From assembly GCF_004745825.1 (NCBI RefSeq), contig NZ_SRLA01000002.1, positions 930,001-994,000 of the forward strand: a DNA stretch of 64,000 bases. Reading direction: 5' to 3'. Below the pieces are notes generated by a model, which was given only the letters and a program-made list of their open reading frames with translations, did not search any database and was not told where the DNA came from. Shown here piece after piece: positions 14,569-24,148 of the stretch; position 1 is the first letter of the stretch, and each line of letters begins with the position of its first letter. This stretch comes from Hymenobacter fodinae (lineage in GTDB: Bacteria > Bacteroidota > Bacteroidia > Cytophagales > Hymenobacteraceae). The translations under genes and the position numbers were made by a program.

Positions 14569-16050
14569 TTACGCGCCCGGCAGATGCACCGTAAACTCGC
14601 TATACTCCCCCGGCTCCGATTGCACCGTGAGGCGGCCGCCGTGGCCCTTAGTAACAATATCATAGCTCAACGACAGGCCTAGGCCTGTGCCCTCGCCGGG
14701 CGGCTTGGTGGTGAAAAAGGGGTGAAAAATTTGGTCGAGCACACTGGGCGAAATACCCGTGCCATTGTCGCGTACCTGCACCAGCACCTCACCACCAACC
14801 CGGCGGGTGCTCACGGCTAGGGTTGGGCGGTAGGTGCCGGCCGGCAGGAGCGCCGCCTTCTGCTGCACGGCATAGAAAGCGTTGTTGAACAGGTTGAGCA
14901 GCACCCGCCCGATATCCTGAGGTACTACCTGTACTTCGCCCAACTGCAGGGCGTAATCAGTAGTGAGCGTAGCATTGAAAGTGGGGTCTTTGGCGCGCAG
15001 GCCGTGGTAGGCTAGGTGGAGGTATTCGTCGCAGAGGGCGTTGAGGTTGGTGAGCTGGCGCTGGCCGGTGCTGGCGCGGCTGTGCTGCAACATGGCCTGC
15101 ACAATGTTGCCGGCCCGGAGCGCATGTTCGTGTACCTTCTGCTGGCTTTGCGTCAGATCCTGCAGCACCTGCCCGATGGCCGCGCGGTCGTCTTCCGAAA
15201 GAGTTTCGTGCGTTAGTGCTTCGCGCAACTCTTCCACCAGCTCTAGGCCTACCTCCGAGAAGTTGTTGACGAAGTTGAGCGGGTTCTGAATTTCGTGGGC
15301 AATACCGGCCGTGAGGGCTCCCAGCGAGGCTAGTTTTTCTTGCTGCACCAACTGAGCCTGCGTGGCCTGCAGGTGCTGCAGCGACTGAGCCAGGGTTTCG
15401 TTTTGGTGGGTGAGCAGCAGCTCCTGCCGAAAGTTTTCGGTGCGGAAATAGTAGACGACCAGAAACAGCGTCAGAAAAAACAGCACCACGTTCACGTTAT
15501 AGAAATACGCGCCGTCGGGTACGTAGAGGTGCAGGTTGAGGGTCTGCATGGCGTAACGCACTCCAAAGTAGGCTCCCAGGTTGAGGAGAAACAGCAAGGC
15601 CAGCTTCCAGAACGTGCGGAAGAAAAGCATGCCCACAATGCTGTTGGTAATCAGAAAATATTCCACCCCATCGTGACGCCGGGCTACCGCAATAGCGGAG
15701 CAGAGTAGCGTCACGCTCAGAATGTTGTAGTACGCTGAGGCATCGTAGCGATGGTAGTAGTTGAGCACCAGGGGCGGCAAATGCAGCAGGAGCCCGCCTA
15801 AGCAAATCCGGAAGGTGAGCCAGTCGGGAGAAGCTGAAAAGACCAGCACATACCCGGCGTAAATACCCAGAATAATCCAGCAGATGCCGTTGAGCAAGTG
15901 CACCCGCTTTAGCTGCCACACCGTGAGCGTAGGCAGTACGCCCAGGTTGATGGCCTTGCGCCACAGCACCGTCAGCAGCCCGCGGAGGTGGCCTAGCAGT
16001 GGCTGCGCACCTCGCTTAGACTGCGACTGCAGGGATGCTAGAATAGACAT
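14569..16050 (-). CDS. Membrane sensor histidine kinase
   Basis: About 493 residues from ATG at 16050; the longer frame to 16200 lies in AT-rich leader sequence. Residues 25-240 contain six predicted membrane helices, then a coiled coil (HQNETLAQSLQHLQATQ), a dimerisation and phosphoacceptor domain (GIAHEIQNPLNFVNNF, His phosphorylated) and a GHKL ATPase (VPQDIGRVLLNLFNNAFYAV N-box; VRDNGTGIS G1; GEGTGLGLSLSYDI G2). The catalytic part is nearly identical to those at 16313-18529 and 24555-25577. No receiver gene lies directly next to it; divergent from the kinase at 16313 with about 260 bp between. Confidence 0.93.
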   Translation of the reverse strand: MSILASLQSQSKRGAQPLLGHLRGLLTVLWRKAINLGVLPTLTVWQLKRVHLLNGICWIILGIYAGYVLVFSASPDWLTFRICLGGLLLHLPPLVLNYYHRYDASAYYNILSVTLLCSAIAVARRHDGVEYFLITNSIVGMLFFRTFWKLALLFLLNLGAYFGVRYAMQTLNLHLYVPDGAYFYNVNVVLFFLTLFLVVYYFRTENFRQELLLTHQNETLAQSLQHLQATQAQLVQQEKLASLGALTAGIAHEIQNPLNFVNNFSEVGLELVEELREALTHETLSEDDRAAIGQVLQDLTQSQQKVHEHALRAGNIVQAMLQHSRASTGQRQLTNLNALCDEYLHLAYHGLRAKDPTFNATLTTDYALQLGEVQVVPQDIGRVLLNLFNNAFYAVQQKAALLPAGTYRPTLAVSTRRVGGEVLVQVRDNGTGISPSVLDQIFHPFFTTKPPGEGTGLGLSLSYDIVTKGHGGRLTVQSEPGEYSEFTVHLPGA

Positions 16051-16312
16051 ACACAGGTCTGGCCCCCGCCGCCAGCGTAAATTAAGAGAGAAATAGCGAC
16101 AATTCTTGCAGATAAAGTAGGCGGCAAGTAGGACATATCTTACAGTATTTAGAAAAATAAAATCATATATAATAATAGTATATTTATACATTAGATGCAT
16201 CGGCTTATGTTATTCTCGTCAAAGCCGAGCCACAACGTAGTGTGCCAGTTGGTTGCAGCTGCTGTTTTCTTCAACCGCCCGCCTTAGGCTGAATATCAGC
16301 CGCTACCTGCCG

Positions 16313-18529
16313 ATGAAAGCCTGTCTCTTGCTGTTGTTGGCACTTATAGCGCAAGTGGCGTTGGCTGAGGCCGCGCCCCAGGGGGTAGTGACCTTTGCAC
16401 AAATGCCCCCCGACGGCATTCTGCTCAACAGGGGCTGGAAGTACCACCCTGGCGCTAACCTTACCTGGGCTCAGCCCACACTCCCAGACCACCACTGGCA
16501 GCCCCTCGACCCCACAGTATGCCTACGTCAGTTGCCACAACTGTCGTCCACGGGTTGGCTCCGGCTGCGGTTTCGGGTGGGGCCGGAGTTACGCCGCCAA
16601 GCCCTGGCCCTGCGGGTGTATCAGTACGCAGCATCTGAGATTTACTTCAATGGGCAGCTACTGCGTCGCTATGGTACCCTGAGTGGGCCGCCCGCCAACG
16701 TGCAGCCGTACTGGCCCGACGGGGAGCCCATTGAATTGACCCTGAGCGGGCAGCCGGAGCAGGTGCTGGCGGTGCGGTACGCGCTGTGGCCCGGCTTCCG
16801 GCAGTTCAGCGACTTTTTTGTGCCCACGTTTTTTCAAGCGCGCCTTGATGGGTTGCGCCAGGTAGTAGAACACAACCAGCGCGAGGCCACATACAAAACC
16901 TCCGACATGCTGCTGTTTGGCCTGTTTCTGCTGCTGAGCATGCTGCATCTGGCCTTTTTTCTTTATAACTCTGCCCAGCGGGCCAACCTGTACTTCACGC
17001 TTTACACGCTGGCCGTGGCCATCAGCTTTTGCTGCACGGGCTTTCTGGATGAAGTGCACCGCGCCGATGTGCGCCTGGGCCTGGATCTGCTGTCGTACGT
17101 GGCCTTGCAAACCGGGGGCGTGCTGGCCGTGCACGCGCTCTATTGCCTGTTTGGCGTCCGGCGTGGCGCCGTGTACTACGGGTTGTGGGTGGTGAATGGG
17201 TTTAGCCTAGGCCTGCTGGTGTACGGCCACGAAACCGGCTGGTACCCCACGGTGGCCTTTATGGTGCTGGTGTCGGCGGAGCAACTGCGCCTCACGGTGG
17301 GGGCCATGCAGCAAACCCGGCGCGCGGTGGGCATTATTGCCACGGGCTTTGCCATTGCGCTAGTACTGCTGGTGCTGTTTGGCTACTTAGCCCGCTTTCA
17401 TCAGGCGGTGCTGCAGGCCCAGCTGCTTTCGGTGCCGGTGCATACGCTGCTTACCTTCCCGGCTTTCCTGAGCCCAGTGTTGGCCATTTCGCTGTTCCTG
17501 GCCCGGCAGTTTGCCCTGGATAGCCGCCTGCTGAAAATCAAGCTCAACCAAGTGCGCCTGCTTTCGGAGCAAACCCTGGCGCAGCAGCGCGAAAAACAGG
17601 TGTTGCTGGCCCAGCAAAATGAAACGCTAGAGCACCAAGTGCAGCAACGCACGGCCGCCCTGCAACGCACCCTATTGCACCTGCAAACCACCCAAGACCA
17701 GCTGGTACAACGCGAGAAGATGGCCTCGCTGGGGGAGCTTACGGCCGGTATTGCCCACGAAATCCAGAACCCGCTCAACTTCGTCAATAACTTCGCCGAT
17801 GTGGCCATTGAGCTGCTGCTGGAATTGAAGGAGGGACCCTTGCCCGCGCTGCCCCCGCCCGATAACGACAATGCCCAAGAGCTGATAGATGAGCTAACCC
17901 AGACGCTGGACAAAATCCGGACGCACGGGCACCGGGCCGATGCCATTGTGCGGGGAATGCTGGAACACAGCCGCGCCAGCACTGGCCAGCGTCAGCCCAC
18001 CAACCTCAACGCCCTCTGCGACGAATACCTCCACCTGGCCTACCACGGCCTGCGCGCCAAAGACCCCGCTTTCAGCGCAGCCCTGGTCACCGACTTTTCG
18101 CCGAACCTGGGCTCTATTGAACTGGTGCCCCAGGACATTGGGCGCGTGCTGCTGAACCTGTTCAATAACGCTTTTTATGCCGTGCAAAAGCGGAAGCAGC
18201 AGCAGGAGAAGGACTATATGCCCGAAGTGCGGGTTCGGACGCGGCGCACCGACGACACGGTGGCCGTAGTAGTGCGCGACAATGGCACGGGTATTCCGGC
18301 CAGCGTGGTCGATAAAATCTACCAGCCCTTTTTCACTACTAAGCCCGCCGGCGAGGGCACAGGCCTAGGCCTGTCGTTGAGCTACGATATCATCACTAAA
18401 ATTCACCGGGGCACCCTGCGCGTCGATACCAAAGAAGGGCAGTACACCAAGTTCACGGTGAGCTTACCCGTAGGCCAGGGCAGCGAGGTGCCAGCACAAC
18501 TTTCTTCCGATGAACATACTGGTAGTTGA
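16313..18529 (+). CDS. 7TMR-DISM-type sensor histidine kinase
   Basis: 738 residues from ATG at 16313, which starts the signal peptide MKACLLLLLALIAQVALAEA. A periplasmic beta-sandwich of about 170 residues (GWLRLRFRVGP, YQYAASEIYFNGQLLRRYG) is followed by seven membrane helices (about 200-400; LLFGLFLLLSMLHLAFFLYN) as in the 7TMR-DISM family. A coiled coil and kinase core follow: GELTAGIAHEIQNPLNFV, N-box VPQDIGRVLLNLFNNAFYAV, VRDNGTGIPA, GEGTGLGLSLSYDI. The periplasmic domain usually binds sugars or other small ligands. It overlaps the next receiver gene by 20 bp, so the two are one operon with the receiver-cyclase gene. Confidence 0.95.
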   Translation: MKACLLLLLALIAQVALAEAAPQGVVTFAQMPPDGILLNRGWKYHPGANLTWAQPTLPDHHWQPLDPTVCLRQLPQLSSTGWLRLRFRVGPELRRQALALRVYQYAASEIYFNGQLLRRYGTLSGPPANVQPYWPDGEPIELTLSGQPEQVLAVRYALWPGFRQFSDFFVPTFFQARLDGLRQVVEHNQREATYKTSDMLLFGLFLLLSMLHLAFFLYNSAQRANLYFTLYTLAVAISFCCTGFLDEVHRADVRLGLDLLSYVALQTGGVLAVHALYCLFGVRRGAVYYGLWVVNGFSLGLLVYGHETGWYPTVAFMVLVSAEQLRLTVGAMQQTRRAVGIIATGFAIALVLLVLFGYLARFHQAVLQAQLLSVPVHTLLTFPAFLSPVLAISLFLARQFALDSRLLKIKLNQVRLLSEQTLAQQREKQVLLAQQNETLEHQVQQRTAALQRTLLHLQTTQDQLVQREKMASLGELTAGIAHEIQNPLNFVNNFADVAIELLLELKEGPLPALPPPDNDNAQELIDELTQTLDKIRTHGHRADAIVRGMLEHSRASTGQRQPTNLNALCDEYLHLAYHGLRAKDPAFSAALVTDFSPNLGSIELVPQDIGRVLLNLFNNAFYAVQKRKQQQEKDYMPEVRVRTRRTDDTVAVVVRDNGTGIPASVVDKIYQPFFTTKPAGEGTGLGLSLSYDIITKIHRGTLRVDTKEGQYTKFTVSLPVGQGSEVPAQLSSDEHTGS

Positions 18530-18899
18530 CGACGAGGCCGATGCGCGGCTGCTGTTTGAGCAGCGCTTCCGCCAGGAAATCCGGGAAGGCGCGCTGTCCT
18601 TTTCCTTCGCGCTTTCGGGGGAGGAAGCCCTAACTATACTGCGGCAGCCGGGGCACTGCCCAGAGGTAGTCCTGATCTTGTCCGACATCAACCTGCCCGG
18701 CATGAGTGGCCTAGAGCTGCTGCGGTGCATCAGGCAGGAGTACCCCGCTGCGCCACCCCAGGTGCTCATGATGATAACTGCTTACGGGAATGAAGCCAGC
18801 TACCAACAGGCCCTGGACCTCGGGGCCGCTACTGTCCTGACCAACCCTCTTGATTTTGGAGCCCTGCGGCATCTGCTGCTGCCCCTTACCAACCACTAA
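18510..18899 (+). CDS. Single-domain response regulator with altered switch Lys
   Basis: 129 residues, receiver domain only. Acidic pocket ILVVDDEADARL (Asp7, Asp8), phosphoacceptor Asp59 in LILSDINLPGMSG, switch Thr90 in MMITAYGNE. The invariant Lys that coordinates the phosphoryl group is replaced: the expected K-P motif reads TNPLDF (Asn112), whereas the neighbouring receiver has CKPVDF. It overlaps the kinase stop by 20 bp (translational coupling) and is followed 7 bp later by the receiver-cyclase gene. It may act as a phosphate sink or a constitutive partner rather than a normal switch. Confidence 0.93.
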   Translation: MNILVVDDEADARLLFEQRFRQEIREGALSFSFALSGEEALTILRQPGHCPEVVLILSDINLPGMSGLELLRCIRQEYPAAPPQVLMMITAYGNEASYQQALDLGAATVLTNPLDFGALRHLLLPLTNH

Positions 18900-18906
18900 T
18901 GCCGCT

Positions 18907-19953
18907 ATGAAAACGAAGATTCTGGTAGTAGACGATGAGTCCGATCTGCAGCTGCTCATCAAGCAGAAATTCCGGCGCAAAATCCGGGAAGGCGCCTACG
19001 AGTTTAAGTTTGCCCGCAATGGGCAGGAGGCCCTGGACTGCCTGGCGCAGTTCCCCGACACTGACATTGTGCTGAGCGACATTAAAATGCCGGTGATGGA
19101 TGGCCTGACCCTGCTAACCCAGCTTCGGGACCTAAACCCGGTGCTCAAAGTAGTAATGGTATCTGCCTACACGGATATGGCCAATATCCGGACGGCCATG
19201 AACCGGGGGGCCTTCGACTTCGTGTGCAAGCCCGTGGACTTCCAAGACCTGGAGCTGACAATTGAGAAAACCGCGGCCCACGTGCTGCAGGTGCGCGAAA
19301 CCTTGCGGGCCATCCAGGAAAACAACATCCTGAAGATGTACGTGGACGAGACGGTACTCAACTTCATGGGGCGGCCCGGCTTCGAGAACAAGCTTATGGC
19401 CAGCGAAACCGTGGAGGCCACCGTGGTTTTCATTGACATCTGCGGGTTTACGGCCCTGGGCGAAAAGCTGCGCGCCGAGGAATTGGTGAGCCTGCTGAAC
19501 TCGTACTTTGATCAGATGGTGAAGGAAATAATTACGCATGGCGGCTATGTGGATAAGTTTATGGGCGACGCCGTTATGGCCGTGTTCCGGGGCGACTTCC
19601 ACCTCGACCGTGCCATTGATGCCGCCCTGGCCGTGCGCAGCCTGCTGCAAACCACCTGCAACGTGTCGCTCAACGGGCTAGAGTACCTGCCAGATGTGGC
19701 CATTGGCATCAGCACCGGCGAGATGGTATCGGGCAACATCGGCTCGGCCTCCCTCAAGCGCCTCGACTACACCGTCATCGGCGACGCTGTAAACCTGGGC
19801 CAGCGTCTGCAGGCTGCCGCCCAGCCCGGTCAAATACTTATCACGGAGGCCACCTACGAGCGCATAAAAGAGTCGTTTCAGTGCCAGTTGCTCAAGGAAA
19901 TTACGCTCAAACACAAGGCCCACCCCGTGGTGACCTACGAAGTACTGGCCTAG
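18907..19953 (+). CDS. Response regulator-adenylate cyclase (class III)
   Basis: 348 residues from ATG at 18907. Residues 1-120: receiver with Asp9, Asp10, phospho-Asp58 (DIVLSDIKMPVMDG) and Lys108 (CKPVDF). A helical linker of about 40 residues follows, then a class III cyclase domain (about 165-345). Metal-binding Asp residues are in VVFIDICGFTALGEKL and DKFMGDAVMAVF, the purine-selecting Lys and Asp in YVDKFMGD and LDYTVIGDAVN, and the transition-state Asn/Arg in AVNLGQRLQ. These choices fit ATP, so cAMP is the expected product. Likely activated by phosphorylation from the operon's kinase. Confidence 0.95.
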   Translation: MKTKILVVDDESDLQLLIKQKFRRKIREGAYEFKFARNGQEALDCLAQFPDTDIVLSDIKMPVMDGLTLLTQLRDLNPVLKVVMVSAYTDMANIRTAMNRGAFDFVCKPVDFQDLELTIEKTAAHVLQVRETLRAIQENNILKMYVDETVLNFMGRPGFENKLMASETVEATVVFIDICGFTALGEKLRAEELVSLLNSYFDQMVKEIITHGGYVDKFMGDAVMAVFRGDFHLDRAIDAALAVRSLLQTTCNVSLNGLEYLPDVAIGISTGEMVSGNIGSASLKRLDYTVIGDAVNLGQRLQAAAQPGQILITEATYERIKESFQCQLLKEITLKHKAHPVVTYEVLA

Positions 19954-20029
19954 CAGGACCCCTCACTAACTAATGCATTACGGCCGGCTACTACTGCCCG
20001 AACTGGCCTAGGCGTTGCACCCTTGGCAC

Positions 20030-23000
20030 CTACACCGGGTGCGGCTCAGAAAGCTGTTTCAGCCGCTCATTTTGCAGGCGCAGGCGCTGGCACAGCACGC
20101 GCAGAATATTGTGGAGCACCTCGCTGCATTCCTCCATCACGTCGTAAAAATCTTCCTGATCAAGCCGGAAAGCCGTGACGTCGCCGCGCGCGGTGGCTGT
20201 GGCCGAGCGAGGCTCGGCATCCAGCAGCGCCAACTCCCCAAAAAAGTCGCCGGTGCGGAAAGTGGCTAGGTGGTGCTCCTGGTTCATGATGGATACTTCG
20301 CCATCGTAGATGATGTAGAGCGAAGTGCCCATGTCGCCCTTCCGGAAAATGGTTTCGCCATCCTGAAACTGCACTTCCTGCATGATAGGCACAATGTTGC
20401 TGAGCACGTTCTCCACGGTTTCGGCAAACAGAGTGGTGTGCTTGAGCAGCAACAGTCGGTCGATGGTGGAGACGTGGGTAAGCGGAAGGGGCGGGCTGGT
20501 AAGGGCTTCCTGCGCGGGGTAGAGCAGCGTCCAGTGCTCGTATACGGCGGGGTAACGGGCCGGCAACAGTTGCAGCACATCCTCGGCACTTTCGCGCACC
20601 AGAGAATTTGGTGCGTTCAGGTAGGTTTGCAGCCACCCAATGGTAGCCGGGGCGGGCTGCCACTGGCGTAGCGCCACGCTAATCGTCCAGGGCGAAAACA
20701 CCTCGTCGCCGCGCTCCAGGATGCTGGCCACAATAGACTCCGGCGCAACCGGGCCCAGCAGGGTGTCGAACACCTGTACTTTCTTGGTGAGCCGGCCCAC
20801 ATCCACTAGCGCCTGCAACCCCTGGTAAAGTGGCCTAGGGATGAGGTTATCAAGCATTTCGAGGGCGTTGGCTTGCCGCTCGTGGCTGGTGCGGGCTACG
20901 TTGCGCTGCGCATCAAGCACGGGCTGCCGGTCGTAGAGCTGGAGCAAAAGGCTGAACAAGCGCTGCTGCACTTTGGTCAGCTCATACTTCAGGCAGGCGC
21001 GCAGCTCTACATTGGCACCCAGCATGCCGTGCAGTAGTTGCTGAGCCAGACGCATTTCCTTCTGCATCAGGTTCTGGAACAGCGGAGCCTCGGCTTGCAC
21101 CGCCGGGAAGCTGCTCAGGGCCTGCAGTGCCGCCGAGCGGCGCCGAAGGTGGGCCTGCTGCGCCAGCGTGACCAGCACGCGCCGGCTGGCGGGGGTAGCC
21201 AGATGCGCACAAATGGCCGCCAACCGCCGGAGCATGGCGTAGTCTTTCTCATAGTGCAGGGCCTTCTCCAGGGCGGGCAGCGCAGTCTCACCTAGCCGAA
21301 TCAGGCCATCGGCTGCGGCTTTACGCAGAGCTTTTTCCTTCACCAGGGAAATAAGCAGCTTGATGGCTTCGGGCGTTGGGGCTTGCGTGGCGGCCTCGGT
21401 AGCAGCCTTAATCAGGGCCGGATCGGTGCTGCGCAGGCAGGTGTTGAGCAGGGTTACCTGATGGGGCGGGGGCAGAAATTGGATGAGCGTCAGGGCGGCG
21501 CGCCGGGCCGAGGGCTCATCGGCGGTAGCCAGAGCAAGTAGGCTGGCCAGGGCGTAGGGGTGGGTGGGCTGCACCGACAACCGGTTCCAGATGGCCGTCT
21601 GGCGCACAACTAGGTCGGGGTGGTGCAGTTGCGCATCTTGGTCAGGGGTACTGGCGGCCCCGGGTGCGGCGTCGGGAGTTGGGGCGGGCACTTCGGCGGT
21701 GGCCTGGGCTTCACGGTTGTCCAGGTCTTCCCGCACCCGCAGCAGGTCGGAGGTCGGCCAGGTGGAGGGAGCCGCCAGCTCTGCTGGGGCCAGCGCCGCC
21801 GGGAACCGCCGCGCAAGAACCAGCTGCAGCTCCGCCAGGTACTGCCGATGCGTGTGCCGTAGCACAACTATAGTGCCCACCAGCAGCAAGGTTATCCAGA
21901 GAAACAGCACCCCCTGGCCTAGGGCCGGAAACTCATACAGCCCAAACAGCAATAGGCCCGTCAGGCCCATGCCCAGTGGCTCGAAGAATCCTTTGACCAA
22001 GGTGTGGCCGTGCAGGCGCTCCTGAGGGGCAAGGGGCTGAAACAACACCAGGAATACTGGCTCAAACACCGCCCGCCTCAATACTTCCAGCCCCAAGTAC
22101 AAGCCGCACAAGCACATCAGGTACGTACTTGCCCCAACCGCCGTAAACTGTAGCCCAATGAGCACAGCTAGGCCACCCAGCGTAACAATGGGCAGCAGGA
22201 GCAGCGTGCGGTGCAGGCCTAGCGCATCGAGGCCATGGCGCGTAAGCAGCACTTTGCCCAGCGAGGCCAGCATGTACAGGAAAGCCAGCACGCTACTCAC
22301 GTACACCAGCAGGCTGCCTTGATCGGGCAACTTCTGCTTCACCTGAATCAGGAAGAGGTACTCAGTGCCCGTGGCCACGGCGGCTACGGCCAGGGCGCTC
22401 AGACCCATCGTCAGGAGTAGGGGGGAGCCTCCCAAGTGGCGCAGCACGGGGAAGGAAACGTGTGAGCGTGGGCGCGGCGGAACGGGCTTAGCTTCCACTA
22501 CATGCGAGCGAAACGTGAGCTGCTGCGCATACAGTGCCCCCACGTAAGCCCCCAGCGCCAGCAATAGCAAGCCCAGCAAACTGGCTTTGTCGTGCACAAA
22601 AATGGCTACTAGCGCCCCTAAGGCCTTGGCGGGCAGGTCGCCGGCGCTAATCAGGCTGAACAGCCGCCGGCCTTGCCGCACGTTAAACACCACCGCCGAC
22701 ACCCCCCAGAACTCCAAGTGCGTGAGCAGGTAAATCAGGCGGTAGCCTAACATCAGGCCAATAGCCGTGCCGACGGCAGGCCCCCGAGCCAGCAAGAGGC
22801 CCATGAGCAAGGCAAAACCCACCACGGCCAGCAACGTGCGCGTGGCCAGAGTAGGTAGGGGCAGCTGGTGCTCAACGTAGCTATACACCCTGCTGGCCCC
22901 TAACAGCAGCAACGTGCTCAGGCCGTAGGCCAGGGGCAGATTGCGGGCGGGCTCGTGGTCTAGCAGCAGTACCGTGGCCACCACGTACACCAGCACGGTG

Positions 23001-23092
23001 CCAATGCCCAGCAGAAAGTTGTGCAGGAAAAATAGCCACACAGACTTCACCTCGCGAGAGCGGATGCCCAGAAAGTGTTGCCAGGTTTCCAT
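20030..23092 (-). CDS. Nucleotide-transporter-like / HEAT-repeat / cNMP-binding fusion protein
   Basis: 1020 residues. Residues 1-430: about twelve membrane helices with an MFS/ADP-ATP-translocase-like start (SREVKSVWLFFLHNFLLGIG, YRLIYLLTHLEFWGVSAV), resembling Npt1/Npt2-family transporters. Residues 490-730: HEAT-like alpha repeats (LISLVKEKALRKAAADGLIR). Residues 880-1000: cyclic-nucleotide-binding domain with FQDGETIFRKGDMGTSLYI, DGEVSI and the phosphate-binding cassette FFGELALLDAEPRSATATA; the Arg after Pro is the ligand-binding Arg. It is convergent with the cyclase operon and 77 bp from it. Inference: transport or scaffolding controlled by cAMP. Confidence 0.9.
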   Translation of the reverse strand: METWQHFLGIRSREVKSVWLFFLHNFLLGIGTVLVYVVATVLLLDHEPARNLPLAYGLSTLLLLGASRVYSYVEHQLPLPTLATRTLLAVVGFALLMGLLLARGPAVGTAIGLMLGYRLIYLLTHLEFWGVSAVVFNVRQGRRLFSLISAGDLPAKALGALVAIFVHDKASLLGLLLLALGAYVGALYAQQLTFRSHVVEAKPVPPRPRSHVSFPVLRHLGGSPLLLTMGLSALAVAAVATGTEYLFLIQVKQKLPDQGSLLVYVSSVLAFLYMLASLGKVLLTRHGLDALGLHRTLLLLPIVTLGGLAVLIGLQFTAVGASTYLMCLCGLYLGLEVLRRAVFEPVFLVLFQPLAPQERLHGHTLVKGFFEPLGMGLTGLLLFGLYEFPALGQGVLFLWITLLLVGTIVVLRHTHRQYLAELQLVLARRFPAALAPAELAAPSTWPTSDLLRVREDLDNREAQATAEVPAPTPDAAPGAASTPDQDAQLHHPDLVVRQTAIWNRLSVQPTHPYALASLLALATADEPSARRAALTLIQFLPPPHQVTLLNTCLRSTDPALIKAATEAATQAPTPEAIKLLISLVKEKALRKAAADGLIRLGETALPALEKALHYEKDYAMLRRLAAICAHLATPASRRVLVTLAQQAHLRRRSAALQALSSFPAVQAEAPLFQNLMQKEMRLAQQLLHGMLGANVELRACLKYELTKVQQRLFSLLLQLYDRQPVLDAQRNVARTSHERQANALEMLDNLIPRPLYQGLQALVDVGRLTKKVQVFDTLLGPVAPESIVASILERGDEVFSPWTISVALRQWQPAPATIGWLQTYLNAPNSLVRESAEDVLQLLPARYPAVYEHWTLLYPAQEALTSPPLPLTHVSTIDRLLLLKHTTLFAETVENVLSNIVPIMQEVQFQDGETIFRKGDMGTSLYIIYDGEVSIMNQEHHLATFRTGDFFGELALLDAEPRSATATARGDVTAFRLDQEDFYDVMEECSEVLHNILRVLCQRLRLQNERLKQLSEPHPV

Positions 23093-23149
23093 AGTAGTAG
23101 GTGTGTAAGGATAGAGCGGCGTGCAATGGGTGTTGGTGTGATGATAGGC

Positions 23150-24148
23150 CTAGTGAAGTGGTCGTTTCTTCACGAGGCCACCCCGGATATCGCTCACACT
23201 CTGCATGACGATAAACGCGTGCGGATCAATCTTGTGGACCTCGCCGGTAATAGCCAGTACTTCCAGCCGCGTTACTACCGTGTAAATGGTTTCCATGCGC
23301 ATGTGCTGGTGCCCGTGCGAGCCAAACCCCCGCGTGCACTCATACACCGTGGCACCGCGCCGGAGCTTGTCGGTGATGAGCTGCCGAATAGCCTCGCTGT
23401 GCGCCGAAATAATGGTAAGACCCGTGTACTCCTCAATGCCCGACACCACAAAATCCACGGTTTTGGCCGCTGAGAGATAGGCTAGTACCGAGTACAAGGC
23501 CGTTTCAATTGACAGTAGCCAGGCGGCCACCCCGAAGATGATAATGTTAATGACCAGGATAATGTCGCCGATTGAACCCGGTAGCTTACGGCTAATATAT
23601 ACCGCCAAGATTTCGGTGCCATCGAGTACGGCGCCGCCGCGCATGGCTAGGCCAATACCTGCCCCCAGAAAGAAGCCACCAAATACAGCAATCAACAGCT
23701 TGTCTTGCGTGAGCGGCGGAAACGATACCACGAGCAGCGCTAAGGCCAGCAGCAAAATGGTAAGCAGCGTTTTGATGGCAAACGGCCGGCCCATCTGGAA
23801 GTAGCCAAGCACAATGAACGGAATGTTGATGACCACAATCAGAATGGACAGCGAAATCCCCGTTACATGACTGACGAGCATGGAAATACCCGTTACTCCC
23901 CCGTCAATGAAGTCGTTGGGGAGCAGGAAGGCCTTGAGGCCCAACGCCGCTGAGAAGACACCTGCCAGCATAAAGGCCCCCTGCAGCACTGAGTTACGCA
24001 CCCAGCGGGTAGAGAGCCGGTACAGCAACTCGTAGTTCGCCGGATTCTCCAGGGGTGGGGCCTCTGATGGCGGCGTCAGCACCGGACGAGCAAACCTGCG
24101 GCTGCGGAGCCGGGAGGGGAGTAGTTGTTCGATTAGCATCAGAATCAA
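23150..24148 (-). CDS. YitT family membrane protein (DUF161 plus DUF2179)
   Basis: 332 residues. About five membrane helices (SVLQGAFMLAGVFSAALGL, SLSILIVVINIPFIVLGY, LILVINIIIFGVAAWLL) with the family hallmark LPNDFIDGGVTGISMLVSH, then the cytoplasmic DUF2179 domain of about 80 residues ending VGEVHKIDPHAFIVMQSVSDIRGG-like sequence. YitT-family proteins are common membrane proteins of unknown transport role. It is upstream on the same strand as the 1020-residue protein with 57 bp between, so the two may be co-expressed. Confidence 0.9.
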   Translation of the reverse strand: MILMLIEQLLPSRLRSRRFARPVLTPPSEAPPLENPANYELLYRLSTRWVRNSVLQGAFMLAGVFSAALGLKAFLLPNDFIDGGVTGISMLVSHVTGISLSILIVVINIPFIVLGYFQMGRPFAIKTLLTILLLALALLVVSFPPLTQDKLLIAVFGGFFLGAGIGLAMRGGAVLDGTEILAVYISRKLPGSIGDIILVINIIIFGVAAWLLSIETALYSVLAYLSAAKTVDFVVSGIEEYTGLTIISAHSEAIRQLITDKLRRGATVYECTRGFGSHGHQHMRMETIYTVVTRLEVLAITGEVHKIDPHAFIVMQSVSDIRGGLVKKRPLH

